Notes under the pieces: model-generated | Told to the model about the DNA's origin: nothing | The model's database searches: none | What the model saw: only the letters and a program-made list of their open reading frames with translations | DNA from: Bittarella massiliensis (ex Durand et al. 2017) | Lineage (GTDB): Bacteria; Bacillota; Clostridia; Oscillospirales; Ruminococcaceae | Assembly (NCBI RefSeq): GCF_017566145.1 | Contig: NZ_JABFCL010000002.1 | Location: 186,001-250,000, forward strand | DNA length: 64,000 nucleotides | Reading direction: 5' to 3' | Program-made: the position numbers and the translations under genes | Shown here: positions 9,398 through 16,959 of the stretch, piece by piece | Layout: each line of letters begins with the position of its first letter | Numbering within the stretch: the first letter of the stretch is position 1

Positions 9398-9453
9398 TTG
9401 GGCCGGGTTTCTCACCGGCCGCCAAACGCCGAAAGAGAGGGAGGAGATCGCCT

Positions 9454-10641
9454 GTGCAAACCCACCGCCTATTTCGCCGCGGGGCCGCCCTGGTTCTGGG
9501 GGCTGCGCTGACTCTGTCCCTCCTTTGCGGCTGTTCGCTCCTCGACGAACTGCGCACCGGGAGCAACGACCTGTTTCGGGAAAAGCCGGTCGCCCGGCAA
9601 CAGGTGGAGCTGGAGGGAAAATACGGCCGCTCCCAGCTGAACGGGCTGCAGCGGGAGCTCTACGACGACCTGTACGGCGCCGTCTCCCGGGCTGAGGACA
9701 GCATTCAGGTGGACAGCCGCATCACGGTGGAGCAGCTGGAGACGGTCTACCGCTACTACTTTTCCGACAGCCCCGAACACTTTTGGGTGGACGGGTACAG
9801 CTATGTCACCGGCCCCGGCGGTCGGGTGCAGAAGGTGCTGCTGCGCTATATCGGCACCCGGGAGGAGATCACCCGGATGGACGGAGAACTGGAGCAGAAG
9901 ATAGAGGAGTTGACCGCCCAGGGCGCAGCGCTGCCCGGGGACTTTGAGAGAAGTGTCTGGGTCAGCGATGAGTTGGCCCGGCGGGTGCGCTACGACACCG
10001 ACTTGAGCGGGAAGAGCCCCTACACCGCCTACGGCGCCCTGGTGGACGGGCGGGCCGTCTGCCAGGGGTACGCCAAGGCCGCCCAGCTGCTCTACCAGAG
10101 GTTGGGCTACCCCTGCCTCTATGTGCGGGGGGAGAGCCGGGGGGAGCGCCACGGCTGGGTGATGGTGAAGCTGGGGGAGAATTACTACCACGTGGACCCC
10201 ACCTGGAACGACCTCTATGTGGAGGGGATGGGGGAGGATGAGGTGATCCTCAACCACAGCTATCAAAACGTCACCACCGCCGCCATCTCCCGCGACCACC
10301 GGATTTACGGGGACGAAAACTACCCCCTGCCCCCGGCCGACTCCACCGAAATGGACTACTACCGGGTGAAGGGGCTGCAGGGGGCCGACTTCGGGGGAAT
10401 TGCCGACCGGGTGATCGCCGCCGCGGCGGAAAACATCGGCCGGGGGGATTACTCGGTGGAGATGCAGCTGGGGGACGCCCAGGCCATGCAGGCGGCGGCC
10501 GAGAGCACCGGGGGGATGCGACGGCTGATTGCCGGCGTCAACGAGGCTCTGGGGCGGGAGGCGGTGGCCTACCGCTACTCCTACTACCAAAATCCCGACC
10601 AGTTTACCCTGCAAATCTACTTTGAGAGGGCCGCCTCCTGA
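9454..10641 (+). CDS. Lipoprotein with transglutaminase-like domain
   Basis: A 395-residue predicted lipoprotein: basic N terminus, hydrophobic stretch, lipobox LCGC with Cys27. The middle carries a transglutaminase-like core: Cys in GRAVCQGYAKA near residue 203, His in RHGWVMV near 233, and Asp in YHVDPTWND near 248, the usual Cys-His-Asp triad. In bacteria this fold is mostly a thiol protease or peptidase-like domain on the cell surface; the substrate is unknown. The GTG start follows GAGGGAGGAG at good spacing. The remaining C-terminal part has no motif I recognise. The next gene follows after 26 bases and may be cotranscribed. Confidence 0.83.
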   Translation: MQTHRLFRRGAALVLGAALTLSLLCGCSLLDELRTGSNDLFREKPVARQQVELEGKYGRSQLNGLQRELYDDLYGAVSRAEDSIQVDSRITVEQLETVYRYYFSDSPEHFWVDGYSYVTGPGGRVQKVLLRYIGTREEITRMDGELEQKIEELTAQGAALPGDFERSVWVSDELARRVRYDTDLSGKSPYTAYGALVDGRAVCQGYAKAAQLLYQRLGYPCLYVRGESRGERHGWVMVKLGENYYHVDPTWNDLYVEGMGEDEVILNHSYQNVTTAAISRDHRIYGDENYPLPPADSTEMDYYRVKGLQGADFGGIADRVIAAAAENIGRGDYSVEMQLGDAQAMQAAAESTGGMRRLIAGVNEALGREAVAYRYSYYQNPDQFTLQIYFERAAS

Positions 10642-10667
10642 CAGGCGGCTGGAAAGGAGGGCCCGGC

Positions 10668-11012
10668 GTGGAGGTCTACACCGTCAACCTGGAGGAGGGG
10701 ATGCCCTATGTGGACGAGGCCCTGGAACACCTGGAAAAGTCGCTGCGGCGGGCCAAAAACGGCGGCTGCAAGGTGGTGAAGTTCATCCACGGCTACGGTT
10801 CCTCCGGCAAGGGGGGGAAGATCCGCCGGGCGGTGCGGCTGGAGCTGGACCGAAAGCGGGAGCGGGGGGAACTGGCCCTGGTGGTGCCGGGGGAGCGGTT
10901 TTCCCTCTTTGACCCGGACACCCAGCAGATGATGCGCCGCCACTTCTTTGTCACCCGGGACAGCGACATGGGGCGAAACAACCTGGGGGTCACCCTGGTG
11001 ATGCTGAAATAA
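10668..11012 (+). CDS. Small Smr-domain protein
   Basis: A 114-residue protein matching a stand-alone Smr (small MutS-related) domain. VKFIHGYGSSGKGGKIRRAV has the family's [IV]HG.G...L/I+ core, in which His-Gly-x-Gly is the likely nuclease or RNA-binding site. Smr proteins nick DNA, or in recent work cleave RNA on collided ribosomes; which applies here cannot be told. The start is GTG 10668, eight bases after AAGGAGGG. The gene ends at a strong terminator. Confidence 0.75.
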   Translation: MEVYTVNLEEGMPYVDEALEHLEKSLRRAKNGGCKVVKFIHGYGSSGKGGKIRRAVRLELDRKRERGELALVVPGERFSLFDPDTQQMMRRHFFVTRDSDMGRNNLGVTLVMLK

Positions 11013-11056
11013 AGAGAGAGGGGGCCCTTCCCCGTGGGGAAGGGCCCCCTCTCTCT
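11013..11056. terminator. Bidirectional intrinsic terminator
   Basis: A perfect inverted repeat of 20-21 bp (11013-11033 with 11036-11056) sits between the convergent Smr and sigma-factor genes. Confidence 0.88.
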
Positions 11057-11057
11057 G

Positions 11058-12263
11058 TCACTGGGGCAGTTCAACCCAGAAGGGGCCGCTGCCCCGGTTG
11101 CCCAGAAGATCGCAGACCGAGAGGGTGTAGCGCCCGGCCGGGACGTCAAACCAGGCCACCCCCGCCACCTCGTCCACCCGGCGGGGAGAGAGGGGGGCGC
11201 CGTCCTTCCCGGTGAGGGAGAGGGTCGCCCAGTCGACCCCGCTGGGGTCTTGCAGCCGCAGGGCCACCAGCCCGTTTTCGCCCCAGCTCTCGGCCAGAAC
11301 GGGGGAGGAGAGGTCGCCGTCGCCCACCGAAAAGGCCACCCGAGCAGTGCGCCCCCCTCCGCCGGTTGCCACCGCTGTACAGGGACCGGGAGCGACGGGG
11401 GAGAGGGTGAAGACGCCCCCCTCGCCCGGTTGGCAGGGGAGGGAGCGGCCGCCCTGTTCCAGCCAGACCCGGCTGGCCCCCTCCGCCTGGACCGACACCT
11501 GGGCGCCGCCCCCCGCGGGGACGCTCTGCACGCCGTGTATCTGGGGGGCGGGCAGCAGCGCCAGGGCTGCGCATCCCCCCACCGCGGCAATGCCCGCCAG
11601 GGCCGCCGCGGGCAGGGGGACGGTGCACGGCGGCGGGGGAGGGCGAAACCCGGCTTGCCGCCCCACCGCAGAGAGGGCCAGCCCGGCGGGGAGGAAGGCG
11701 GGGAGAAAGTCGCCCATCTCCCGCCGCAGCTGGGCCCGGGCCAACTGCAAATCCCGCTTGACAGTGCCGGGGGAGCAGTGGAGGAGGGCGGCGATCTCCC
11801 CCACCTTGCGGCCCTGAAAATAGTGTAGGACCACCGCCTGCCGGCGGCGCTCCGGCAGGGCGGCGACGGCGCGGGAAAGGGCGGCCTCCTGCTCCTCAAA
11901 CAGGGCGCGGTGCTCGGGCTGGCCCGCCTGGTCCCGGTCGGGGAGGCCGGGGAGCAGCTCGTCCCCGCTCCCCGCCCGCCGCGTCTCCACCCGGCGGATA
12001 TTTTGACAGGAGAGAAAGGTGGACTTGTTGAGAAAGGCCACCAGGGAGCGGGGGTCGCGGATGCCGCCCATCTTTCGGTAGAGGGTGAGGTAGCTCTCCT
12101 GCACCGCCTCCTCGGCGAGAACGGCGCTTTTTAGAAGCAGCTTTGCCTGGGCCAGCTGGGCCGGGGCGGTGGCGCGGTAGAGCTGGGCAAAGGCCTCCTC
12201 GTCCCCCTCTCGGGCCGCCCGGAGAAGGGCTTCCAGCTGCCGGTGAGTCCGTTTTTCCTCCAT
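11058..12263 (-). CDS. ECF sigma factor with C-terminal membrane anchor and external domain
   Basis: Residues about 10-85 form sigma region 2 (EEAFAQLYR, then AEEAVQESYLTLYRKM), and residues about 130-185 form region 4 (ALPERRRQAVVLHYFQGRKVGEIAALLHCSPGTVKRDL), the pattern of extracytoplasmic-function sigma factors. After region 4 there is a Pro-rich linker, a hydrophobic segment near 218-240 and about 160 residues that look like a beta-rich external domain. A sigma factor joined to its own transmembrane sensor needs no separate anti-sigma factor; fused layouts of this kind are known in some ECF groups. The ATG follows GGAGAGGTG. The gene diverges from the secreted protein at 12448, a plausible target. 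Confidence 0.82.
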   Translation of the reverse strand: MEEKRTHRQLEALLRAAREGDEEAFAQLYRATAPAQLAQAKLLLKSAVLAEEAVQESYLTLYRKMGGIRDPRSLVAFLNKSTFLSCQNIRRVETRRAGSGDELLPGLPDRDQAGQPEHRALFEEQEAALSRAVAALPERRRQAVVLHYFQGRKVGEIAALLHCSPGTVKRDLQLARAQLRREMGDFLPAFLPAGLALSAVGRQAGFRPPPPPCTVPLPAAALAGIAAVGGCAALALLPAPQIHGVQSVPAGGGAQVSVQAEGASRVWLEQGGRSLPCQPGEGGVFTLSPVAPGPCTAVATGGGGRTARVAFSVGDGDLSSPVLAESWGENGLVALRLQDPSGVDWATLSLTGKDGAPLSPRRVDEVAGVAWFDVPAGRYTLSVCDLLGNRGSGPFWVELPQ

Positions 12264-12300
12264 TTTTCACCTCTCCAAATCTTGCCGCATTCTGTCGAAA

Positions 12301-12329
12301 AGTGTACACCGCTTTTTAACAGAAAACAA
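12301..12329 (-). promoter_or_regulatory. Promoter for the ECF sigma gene
   Basis: On the minus strand TTGTTT (12329-12324) and TACACT (12306-12301) are 17 bases apart, about 40 bases before the sigma-factor ATG. Confidence 0.5.
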
Positions 12330-12382
12330 GGGGAGAGAGGAGGTCAAAGAGAAAATCAAATTTTGTTTAGCCCTTTTTCAAT

Positions 12383-12412
12383 TTGGATACACCTATCTAA
12401 AAATGGTATATA
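12383..12412 (+). promoter_or_regulatory. Promoter for the secreted protein
   Basis: TTGGAT (12383-12388), 18-base spacer, TATATA (12407-12412) with a TGG extended -10. It lies 35 bases upstream of ATG 12448. Confidence 0.5.
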
Positions 12413-12447
12413 CCAAGGGACGAGTGTGTCCTAAAGGGGGAGGAAAA

Positions 12448-13095
12448 ATGAAATATGCCAAAAAGGGGAGACGGGGGCTGCTCGCGCTCGCGTTGGCGGT
12501 ATCTCTGGCAGCCGGCACGCTGCTGTGCGGCCTTATGCCGGGAATCGGCGCACAGGAATCCCAAAAAGAGGAGGGGGTAATGAGTTCTTCTCTGGAAGAG
12601 ATGTTTGAATTCGGAAGCCTGAGGCAGTGTATAAATGCCAAAATAGAAGGCAACAAATTTTATCTGGGCGACGTGAAAAGCTATGTGCAGCACAGCATTG
12701 TCCCCAGTTGGTGGTCGTCCATGACCTCTCTGGTGAGTCGGAATCGAGTTTCCCTCAATGCGGACTGGGAACTCGTCAGCTTTTACACCCTGCTGGCCGA
12801 CAGCAATATCAAGGCTTCGATTGCCAGCTTTGTTGTGGTTGGCGACAAAGGGGGTGTCCTAAACTTTCGCTGCGGATTGGACCCCAATGGGTGTTCTCCC
12901 AGCGGTAAAAACACCTATGTGGGAGTGCACGACACGACAAATGGGTGGAATAGCAGACCAGTGAGTTCGGTTGAGCTGCCGGCCAGCGATTTGAACGCCC
13001 CACAGATGATGACGGTGAAATATACTGCCGCAAACACCACCGTTACAGTGACATTCCACGAGACCAGTTTTTCTTTAATACAATGGAGAAAGTAA
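12448..13095 (+). CDS. Secreted protein of unknown function
   Basis: A 215-residue protein that I do not recognise. It begins MKYAKKGRRG followed by a hydrophobic stretch and a likely signal-peptidase site near GIGAQE, so export is expected; there is no lipobox and no C-terminal anchor. The mature part is rich in Ser/Thr/Val and probably beta-structured (for example VKYTAANTTVTVTFHETSF near the end). The start is ATG 12448 behind GGGGGAGGA. Base composition drops sharply compared with the genes to the left, so it stands at or just before the edge of the accessory DNA. Confidence 0.65.
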   Translation: MKYAKKGRRGLLALALAVSLAAGTLLCGLMPGIGAQESQKEEGVMSSSLEEMFEFGSLRQCINAKIEGNKFYLGDVKSYVQHSIVPSWWSSMTSLVSRNRVSLNADWELVSFYTLLADSNIKASIASFVVVGDKGGVLNFRCGLDPNGCSPSGKNTYVGVHDTTNGWNSRPVSSVELPASDLNAPQMMTVKYTAANTTVTVTFHETSFSLIQWRK

Positions 13096-13178
13096 TTTGT
13101 CAATCTCTGTATCTGATGAGTTGTAAGCAGACTATGAAAGATCTGCTATCTACTCACTTTTTGATTTTCCAAGATATA

Positions 13179-13219
13179 GCACTATCTTTGGTAGAACTGA
13201 GATAGTGCCACTATTTTTT
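13179..13219 (+). terminator. Intrinsic terminator
   Basis: GCACTATCT (13179-13187) pairs perfectly with 13200-13208 and is followed by CACTATTTTTT. It ends the secreted-protein transcript before the segregation genes. The rest of 13096-13303 shows no gene. Confidence 0.7.
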
Positions 13220-13303
13220 AGAAATAAAAATATCTTTAAGCGTTGAAAAAGGCGTCATCCAGGCGTAAAGGATATGTATAAAGCAAAAAGGAGGCAATAA
13301 CCT

Positions 13304-14215
13304 ATGTTAATTGGTGTCGATCATGGCAACAAACAAATCAAAACCGCTCATGGCGAGCCCTTTGTGTCTGGACTGCAGCAGAGCCTGACCCGGCCGTTCG
13401 GCCAGAGTCTACAATACTGCGGTACTTATTACACATTGTCCAATGAGCGTATTCCGTTCCATAAGGACAAGACGGAGGACGACCGCTTTTTTGTCCTTAC
13501 ATTGATTGCCATTGCAGAAGAAATAACCGCCCGGGGCCTAAGTGAGAAAGAGCAGCAGCATATTCAGCTGGCTGTTGGTCTGCCCCCAGCACATTTTGGC
13601 GCTCAAGCGGAAAAATTCACTGCCTATTTTCAAGGCCGCGGGCTTGTAGCGTTTATGTATGGGGACAAACACTATACCATCAGCATCGAGGATGTGGCCT
13701 GCTATCCCCAGGCATACGCAGCTGCGGCTACAATGCTGCATGCCCTGTTGGACGATCCAAAGGCGGTCGTATTGGATATTGGAGGCTTCACGGCGGATTA
13801 TCTGTTGCTGAAAAACGGAAAAGCAGACCTCGCCTCCTGCGATTCGCTGGAAAACGGCGTTATCCTGTTATACAATAAGATCAGGTCCAGAGGAAATGCA
13901 GAGTTGGATTTGCTGTTGGATGAGGGTGATGTGGATGCCATCCTCATGGGCAGACGGACACAGTACCCGGCCGAGGCCGTACAGCTCGTGGAGCGACTGG
14001 CGCAGGAGTTTGTCAACGACCTGTTCAGCACTCTACGAGAGAGGATGCTGGATTTGCGCTATTGCAAAGTGGTGTTTGTGGGCGGCGGCGCCATTCTGCT
14101 GCGCCGGCAGATCGAGGAGTCTGGCAAGGTGGGGACGCCTCTGTTTGTCACGAACATCAACGCCAATGCGGCCGGATTTGAATACCTGTACCGGCTTGAA
14201 ACAGTGGGCAGGTGA
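13304..14215 (+). CDS. parM: ParM/StbA-like actin-type segregation ATPase
   Basis: A 303-residue actin-like protein. Visible nucleotide-site motifs are phosphate-1 (LIGVDHGNKQIK at the N terminus), phosphate-2 (VVLDIGGFTADYL near 155) and the adenosine loop (VVFVGGGAILL near 258). Family members polymerise with ATP and push plasmid copies apart, using a small DNA-binding adaptor. The next gene starts five bases after the stop and has the right size and position for that adaptor. On a chromosome this pair usually marks an element with an extrachromosomal stage. ATG 13304 follows AAGGAGGC. Short GGCGT repeats at about 13253-13268 could belong to a centromere, but this is weak. Confidence 0.85.
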   Translation: MLIGVDHGNKQIKTAHGEPFVSGLQQSLTRPFGQSLQYCGTYYTLSNERIPFHKDKTEDDRFFVLTLIAIAEEITARGLSEKEQQHIQLAVGLPPAHFGAQAEKFTAYFQGRGLVAFMYGDKHYTISIEDVACYPQAYAAAATMLHALLDDPKAVVLDIGGFTADYLLLKNGKADLASCDSLENGVILLYNKIRSRGNAELDLLLDEGDVDAILMGRRTQYPAEAVQLVERLAQEFVNDLFSTLRERMLDLRYCKVVFVGGGAILLRRQIEESGKVGTPLFVTNINANAAGFEYLYRLETVGR

Positions 14216-14220
14216 CGATT

Positions 14221-14649
14221 ATGGCGGCCAAAAAAGAAAGGGGACGCTTCTCCCTGCGATTCAATACCAGTGACCCAGTGCTGCTGGCCGCTGTCGAACT
14301 GCTGGAGCTACAGCCAGCCCACAGTAAGGCCCAGTATGTTGCAAATGCGCTTATATACTATAACGCTCATTTTTCTGATGACCCTCAGCCATTAAAAGCG
14401 CCAGCTATTGACCGAGCAGCCATTGAAGCGATAGTACGGGAAATTATGCGTCAGGAAGAGCAGGCCCCAGATAAGGCAGTTTCGACCGGAGAATCCTCTT
14501 CTCCAAAGGAAAATAAAATAGCTCCGCCGCCGCAGAAGCAGACGGCAGAGCCATCAGAAAGTTTGACAACGGCTGGGGCTTCCGAAGTTGATGATATGAC
14601 CCGCAATCTGATTGCCAGCACCATGGCGGCTTTCCGTAGAAACAGCTAA
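14221..14649 (+). CDS. ParR-like adaptor, putative ribbon-helix-helix protein
   Basis: A 142-residue protein starting MAAKKERGRFSLRFN, a basic N terminus with a beta-strand-like RFSLRFN segment followed by helices (PVLLAAVELLELQ, SKAQYVANALIYY). This order fits a ribbon-helix-helix DNA-binding domain. Residues 80-130 are charged and Pro/Ser-rich, probably disordered, and the last stretch (MTRNLIASTMAAFRRN) could be the ParM-binding helix. Assignment to ParR rests on size, architecture and position after parM, not on a sequence match. ATG 14221 has GGCAGGTGA at proper spacing; a GTG at 14212 overlaps the parM stop. Confidence 0.62.
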   Translation: MAAKKERGRFSLRFNTSDPVLLAAVELLELQPAHSKAQYVANALIYYNAHFSDDPQPLKAPAIDRAAIEAIVREIMRQEEQAPDKAVSTGESSSPKENKIAPPPQKQTAEPSESLTTAGASEVDDMTRNLIASTMAAFRRNS

Positions 14650-14652
14650 AAA

Positions 14653-14694
14653 AAGAGGTATGGGAGCGAAGCTGTGCCGACTCTCATACCTCTT
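14653..14694. terminator. Bidirectional terminator
   Basis: 14653-14666 pairs with 14681-14694 through 14 bp with one G-T wobble, between convergent parR-like and XRE genes. Confidence 0.7.
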
Positions 14695-15019
14695 ACTTTT
14701 CCTGTATGGCAGCAATAAAGCTGTCGATAATCTGCTCCAAGTGGCGGTATTGGCTGGGTGTCAATGTGGAAATCTTCTGCTGGAGCAACGAAGTGTCTGC
14801 TTCAAGAATTTTACCACGCAGTAAATAGTCTGCGCTGATACCAAGTGCTTCACAGATCTTCAGCATGGTTTCCGGGCGCATCGCTTTTTGCCCCATTTCC
14901 GCATACGAGATGGTTTGCGATGTGAGATGCGTCAAATTTGCCAAAGTCTCCTGTGTCATATTTAATTGTTTTCTTCGCTCCAGAATCCGCTGGCCCATTT
15001 CTTTCAAAAGCTCATTCAT
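14693..15019 (-). CDS. XRE-family helix-turn-helix regulator
   Basis: A 108-residue protein with a Cro/C1-type domain at residues about 5-65: RILERRKQLNMTQETLANLTHLTSQTISYAEMGQKAMRPETMLKICEALGIS. TQETLANLT and SQTISYAEMG mark the two HTH helices. The C-terminal 40 residues are helical (TPSQYRHLEQIIDSFIAAIQ) and probably dimerise it. ATG 15019 lies seven bases after GGAGG. It diverges from the SLOG gene, and the palindromes between them are its likely operators, giving autoregulation and control of the neighbour. Confidence 0.85.
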   Translation of the reverse strand: MNELLKEMGQRILERRKQLNMTQETLANLTHLTSQTISYAEMGQKAMRPETMLKICEALGISADYLLRGKILEADTSLLQQKISTLTPSQYRHLEQIIDSFIAAIQEK

Positions 15020-15079
15020 TCGCAATCCTCCATACTATAGTTACATTTTATCCACTATAGCATGAAAAATTAAGCGACC

Positions 15080-15113
15080 ATGGTTGAGTTTAATCAACCA
15101 TAGCATATATAAT
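15080..15113 (+). promoter_or_regulatory. Promoter with overlapping palindromic operator for the SLOG gene
   Basis: TTGAGT (15084-15089), 18-base spacer, TATAAT (15108-15113). The palindrome ATGGTTGA-N6-TCAACCAT (15080-15101) covers the -35, so a bound repressor would block polymerase. A pair of CTATAG elements 14 bases apart at about 15035-15060 may be a second site near the XRE gene. Confidence 0.65.
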
Positions 15114-15146
15114 GGTTGTAAGACGAAAAATTTGGAGGAAAACCAG

Positions 15147-15707
15147 GTGAAAATATGTTCGTGTGCTGTAATCGGTCAACACCCTACCCGCTTCAAATTC
15201 AAATACAATGAATATATGACCTCATGCAAACGCATAAAAAAGCGGATGCATGATGTATTTGTGTCGCTGTACCAGCGCGGTGTGCGCTGCTTTTTCATTG
15301 GGGGCGCTCTGGGAGTAGATATGTGGGCAGGCGAAATCCTGTTGAATATGCAGCGCCAGACAGAATATCAGGAGCTGCAAGTCATAATGGTCTGCCCATT
15401 CCCCGGCCATGATGTTCGATGGGACCCAAAAAGCCAGGCGCGGCAACGAAAACTCTGTGAAGGCTGTACCAAGGTGCTGATGGGTACAGAACACCCCGGA
15501 AGTGAAGGGTATAAAAAGCGCACGGAATATATGATGAAACGGGCCGACTATGTTGTGGCTGTTTATGATAATGATCCGAAACATTACAGTGGAGTAGAGA
15601 CAGCGATGGGGATTGCTGAAAAAAGAAACTTGTCAATCGTGTTGATTCATCCAGATACAGGAATTATAAACATAGTAGATCATTACAGAGAGAGGCACAC
15701 GGATTAG
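15147..15707 (+). CDS. SLOG-family protein (YpsA/DUF1273-like)
   Basis: A 186-residue protein with the Rossmann-type SLOG pattern: CAVIGQHPTRFKFKYNE at the N terminus, FFIGGALGVDMWAGEI (Gly-rich ligand loop) near residue 50, and MKRADYVVAVYDN near 130. SLOG proteins are thought to bind nucleotides or nucleotide-derived ligands; members of this group often sit on conjugative elements, where their role is not settled. GTG 15147 has GGAGG eight bases upstream. The next gene, an AraC regulator, has its own promoter. Confidence 0.8.
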   Translation: MKICSCAVIGQHPTRFKFKYNEYMTSCKRIKKRMHDVFVSLYQRGVRCFFIGGALGVDMWAGEILLNMQRQTEYQELQVIMVCPFPGHDVRWDPKSQARQRKLCEGCTKVLMGTEHPGSEGYKKRTEYMMKRADYVVAVYDNDPKHYSGVETAMGIAEKRNLSIVLIHPDTGIINIVDHYRERHTD

Positions 15708-15775
15708 GAAAAATATGTTACTGTTTAGATAAGAAAAACTGAAAAGTTGCGCTGTTTTGGTAATACAAAGCCACC

Positions 15776-15804
15776 TTGACTGTCGAGGAAAAATCGGGTA
15801 TCAT
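15776..15804 (+). promoter_or_regulatory. Promoter for the first AraC regulator
   Basis: TTGACT (15776-15781), 17-base spacer, TATCAT (15799-15804). Confidence 0.75.
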
Positions 15805-15818
15805 CTGATTAGTGATAG

Positions 15819-15836
15819 CTAACTTGAGCGAGTTAG
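15819..15836. promoter_or_regulatory. Inverted repeat CTAACT-N6-AGTTAG, candidate operator
   Basis: A perfect 6+6 palindrome 14 bases after the -10 and just before the AraC gene's ribosome site. The arms are those of the GTTAG-N6-CTAAC box in reverse order. CTAACTTGA recurs in the third AraC promoter (39712-39720). Confidence 0.55.
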
Positions 15837-15849
15837 AAAGAGGTGGATT

Positions 15850-16836
15850 ATGCCGCATAGTAGTTTATATCTTACCAAACTTTATAACGATTTAATAACT
15901 AATACCCCTCAGACAATTACTATGGACATTCCTTCTGAAGTTGGACATGGCAGGATTTCTCAAACAAAAATCAAGCATGGTGTTGTTCTCTCGGACTGGC
16001 AGATGTGCTATCAATCTGATATGAATGTACAGGGGCCTGTCAGCAGGGAATATATGCAGATCATATTCTGCATGAACGATGGAATTTCCTGGGGTATTTT
16101 GAATGGGCATCGCTCTATGACCATTCAAAAAAACGAGTCCTGCATTTATGCCGGACATGATGGTACAGAATATATTTGTTACAAAAAGGACAGCAACTTC
16201 TCATTCAAAAGCATTAAAATTCCTACTCCCTACTTTTCACAACTCCTTGCCGATTACTTTGACGGACAGGAAATTGCGGCTTACGAAAAGAAACTCCTAA
16301 ATGGCATTGCCAAAGTTTCTGTCACCCCTGTTATGGAGCAGGTCCTATCGGAAATAAGCAAATTTTCTCAATATCGCGGAGGGTTGGGCTACCTCTATTT
16401 GGATGGCAAGCTGTTGGAGCTGCTGTCTATCTATCTGGGGGAAGTTCTGGAATTGGATATTCTGATGGGTAAAAATATTTCCATGTCCCGGACAGAGCGG
16501 ACCGCCATCATGGAGGCGAAGCGGATCATCGACAGCCAGTTAGCCTTTGCGCCATCCTGTGAAGAATTATCCCGTCAAGTACATCTGAGCCTCACGAAAT
16601 TAACCCGCGGTTTTTTAGCTTTTTATGGCAGATCAATTCATCAATATGTTATCGAGCAGCGATTGGTACAAGCAGCGCAGCTGCTTTTGGAGGGGGATTG
16701 GAATGTGACGGAAGTTGCCTCCATTGTAGGTTATGGAAAACCGAGCAACTTTGCGGCGGCCTTTAAGAAAAGATATGGTGTCGCGCCCAAAAATTACCGT
16801 GAAAGCTGGCTTGATAATCACAAAAATAGAAGCTGA
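15850..16836 (+). CDS. AraC-family transcriptional regulator, cassette 1
   Basis: A 328-residue activator-type regulator. Residues 1-215 form a ligand or dimerisation domain without a recognised motif. Residues about 220-320 carry the two HTH units of the AraC family (CEELSRQVHLSLTKLTRGF, then VTEVASIVGYGKPSNFAAAFKKRYGVAPKNYR). Its position before an importer operon fits the YbtA/PchR group, which switch on siderophore uptake when the cognate ligand is inside; ligand identity is inference. ATG 15850 follows AGAGGTGG. Directly downstream a 10-bp direct repeat overlaps the -35 of the transport operon and is its likely target. Confidence 0.87.
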   Translation: MPHSSLYLTKLYNDLITNTPQTITMDIPSEVGHGRISQTKIKHGVVLSDWQMCYQSDMNVQGPVSREYMQIIFCMNDGISWGILNGHRSMTIQKNESCIYAGHDGTEYICYKKDSNFSFKSIKIPTPYFSQLLADYFDGQEIAAYEKKLLNGIAKVSVTPVMEQVLSEISKFSQYRGGLGYLYLDGKLLELLSIYLGEVLELDILMGKNISMSRTERTAIMEAKRIIDSQLAFAPSCEELSRQVHLSLTKLTRGFLAFYGRSIHQYVIEQRLVQAAQLLLEGDWNVTEVASIVGYGKPSNFAAAFKKRYGVAPKNYRESWLDNHKNRS

Positions 16837-16840
16837 CTGT

Positions 16841-16897
16841 TTTTGGGTTGAAATGGGTTGGTTTTGGGTTGGATTAGTTTTATATAACTGATATTCT
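16841..16897 (+). promoter_or_regulatory. AraC-type direct repeats and promoter of transport cassette 1
   Basis: TTTTGGGTTG occurs at 16841-16850 and 16862-16871, 21 bases (two helical turns) apart. The second overlaps the -35 TTGGAT (16869-16874), which is 17 bases from TATTCT (16892-16897). This is the geometry of a class II activator site. Confidence 0.6.
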
Positions 16898-16898
16898 A

Positions 16899-16932
16899 TG
16901 TGGTGTGGTTAGTTGTTGCTAATCACACCACA
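16899..16932. promoter_or_regulatory. GTTAG-N6-CTAA(C) operator inside a long palindrome, cassette 1
   Basis: GGTTAG-TTGTTG-CTAATC (16907-16924) is extended by complementary flanks to a 14-bp stem with one wobble. It begins two bases after the -10, so it covers the predicted start site. A T-run follows, so read-through transcripts could also fold it into a terminator. Confidence 0.65.
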
Positions 16933-16959
16933 TTTTTCACTTTATCAAGGAGGCAGAGC

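Noticed and set aside
13253..13268. GGCGT repeats upstream of parM as a centromere (parC)
   Set aside because: Only two or three short copies; too weak to call.
16900..16959. Upstream start for the cassette 1 S component (and likewise at 44899 for cassette 5)
   Set aside because: The added residues are encoded by the operator palindrome or lie before the ribosome site; paralogues start later.
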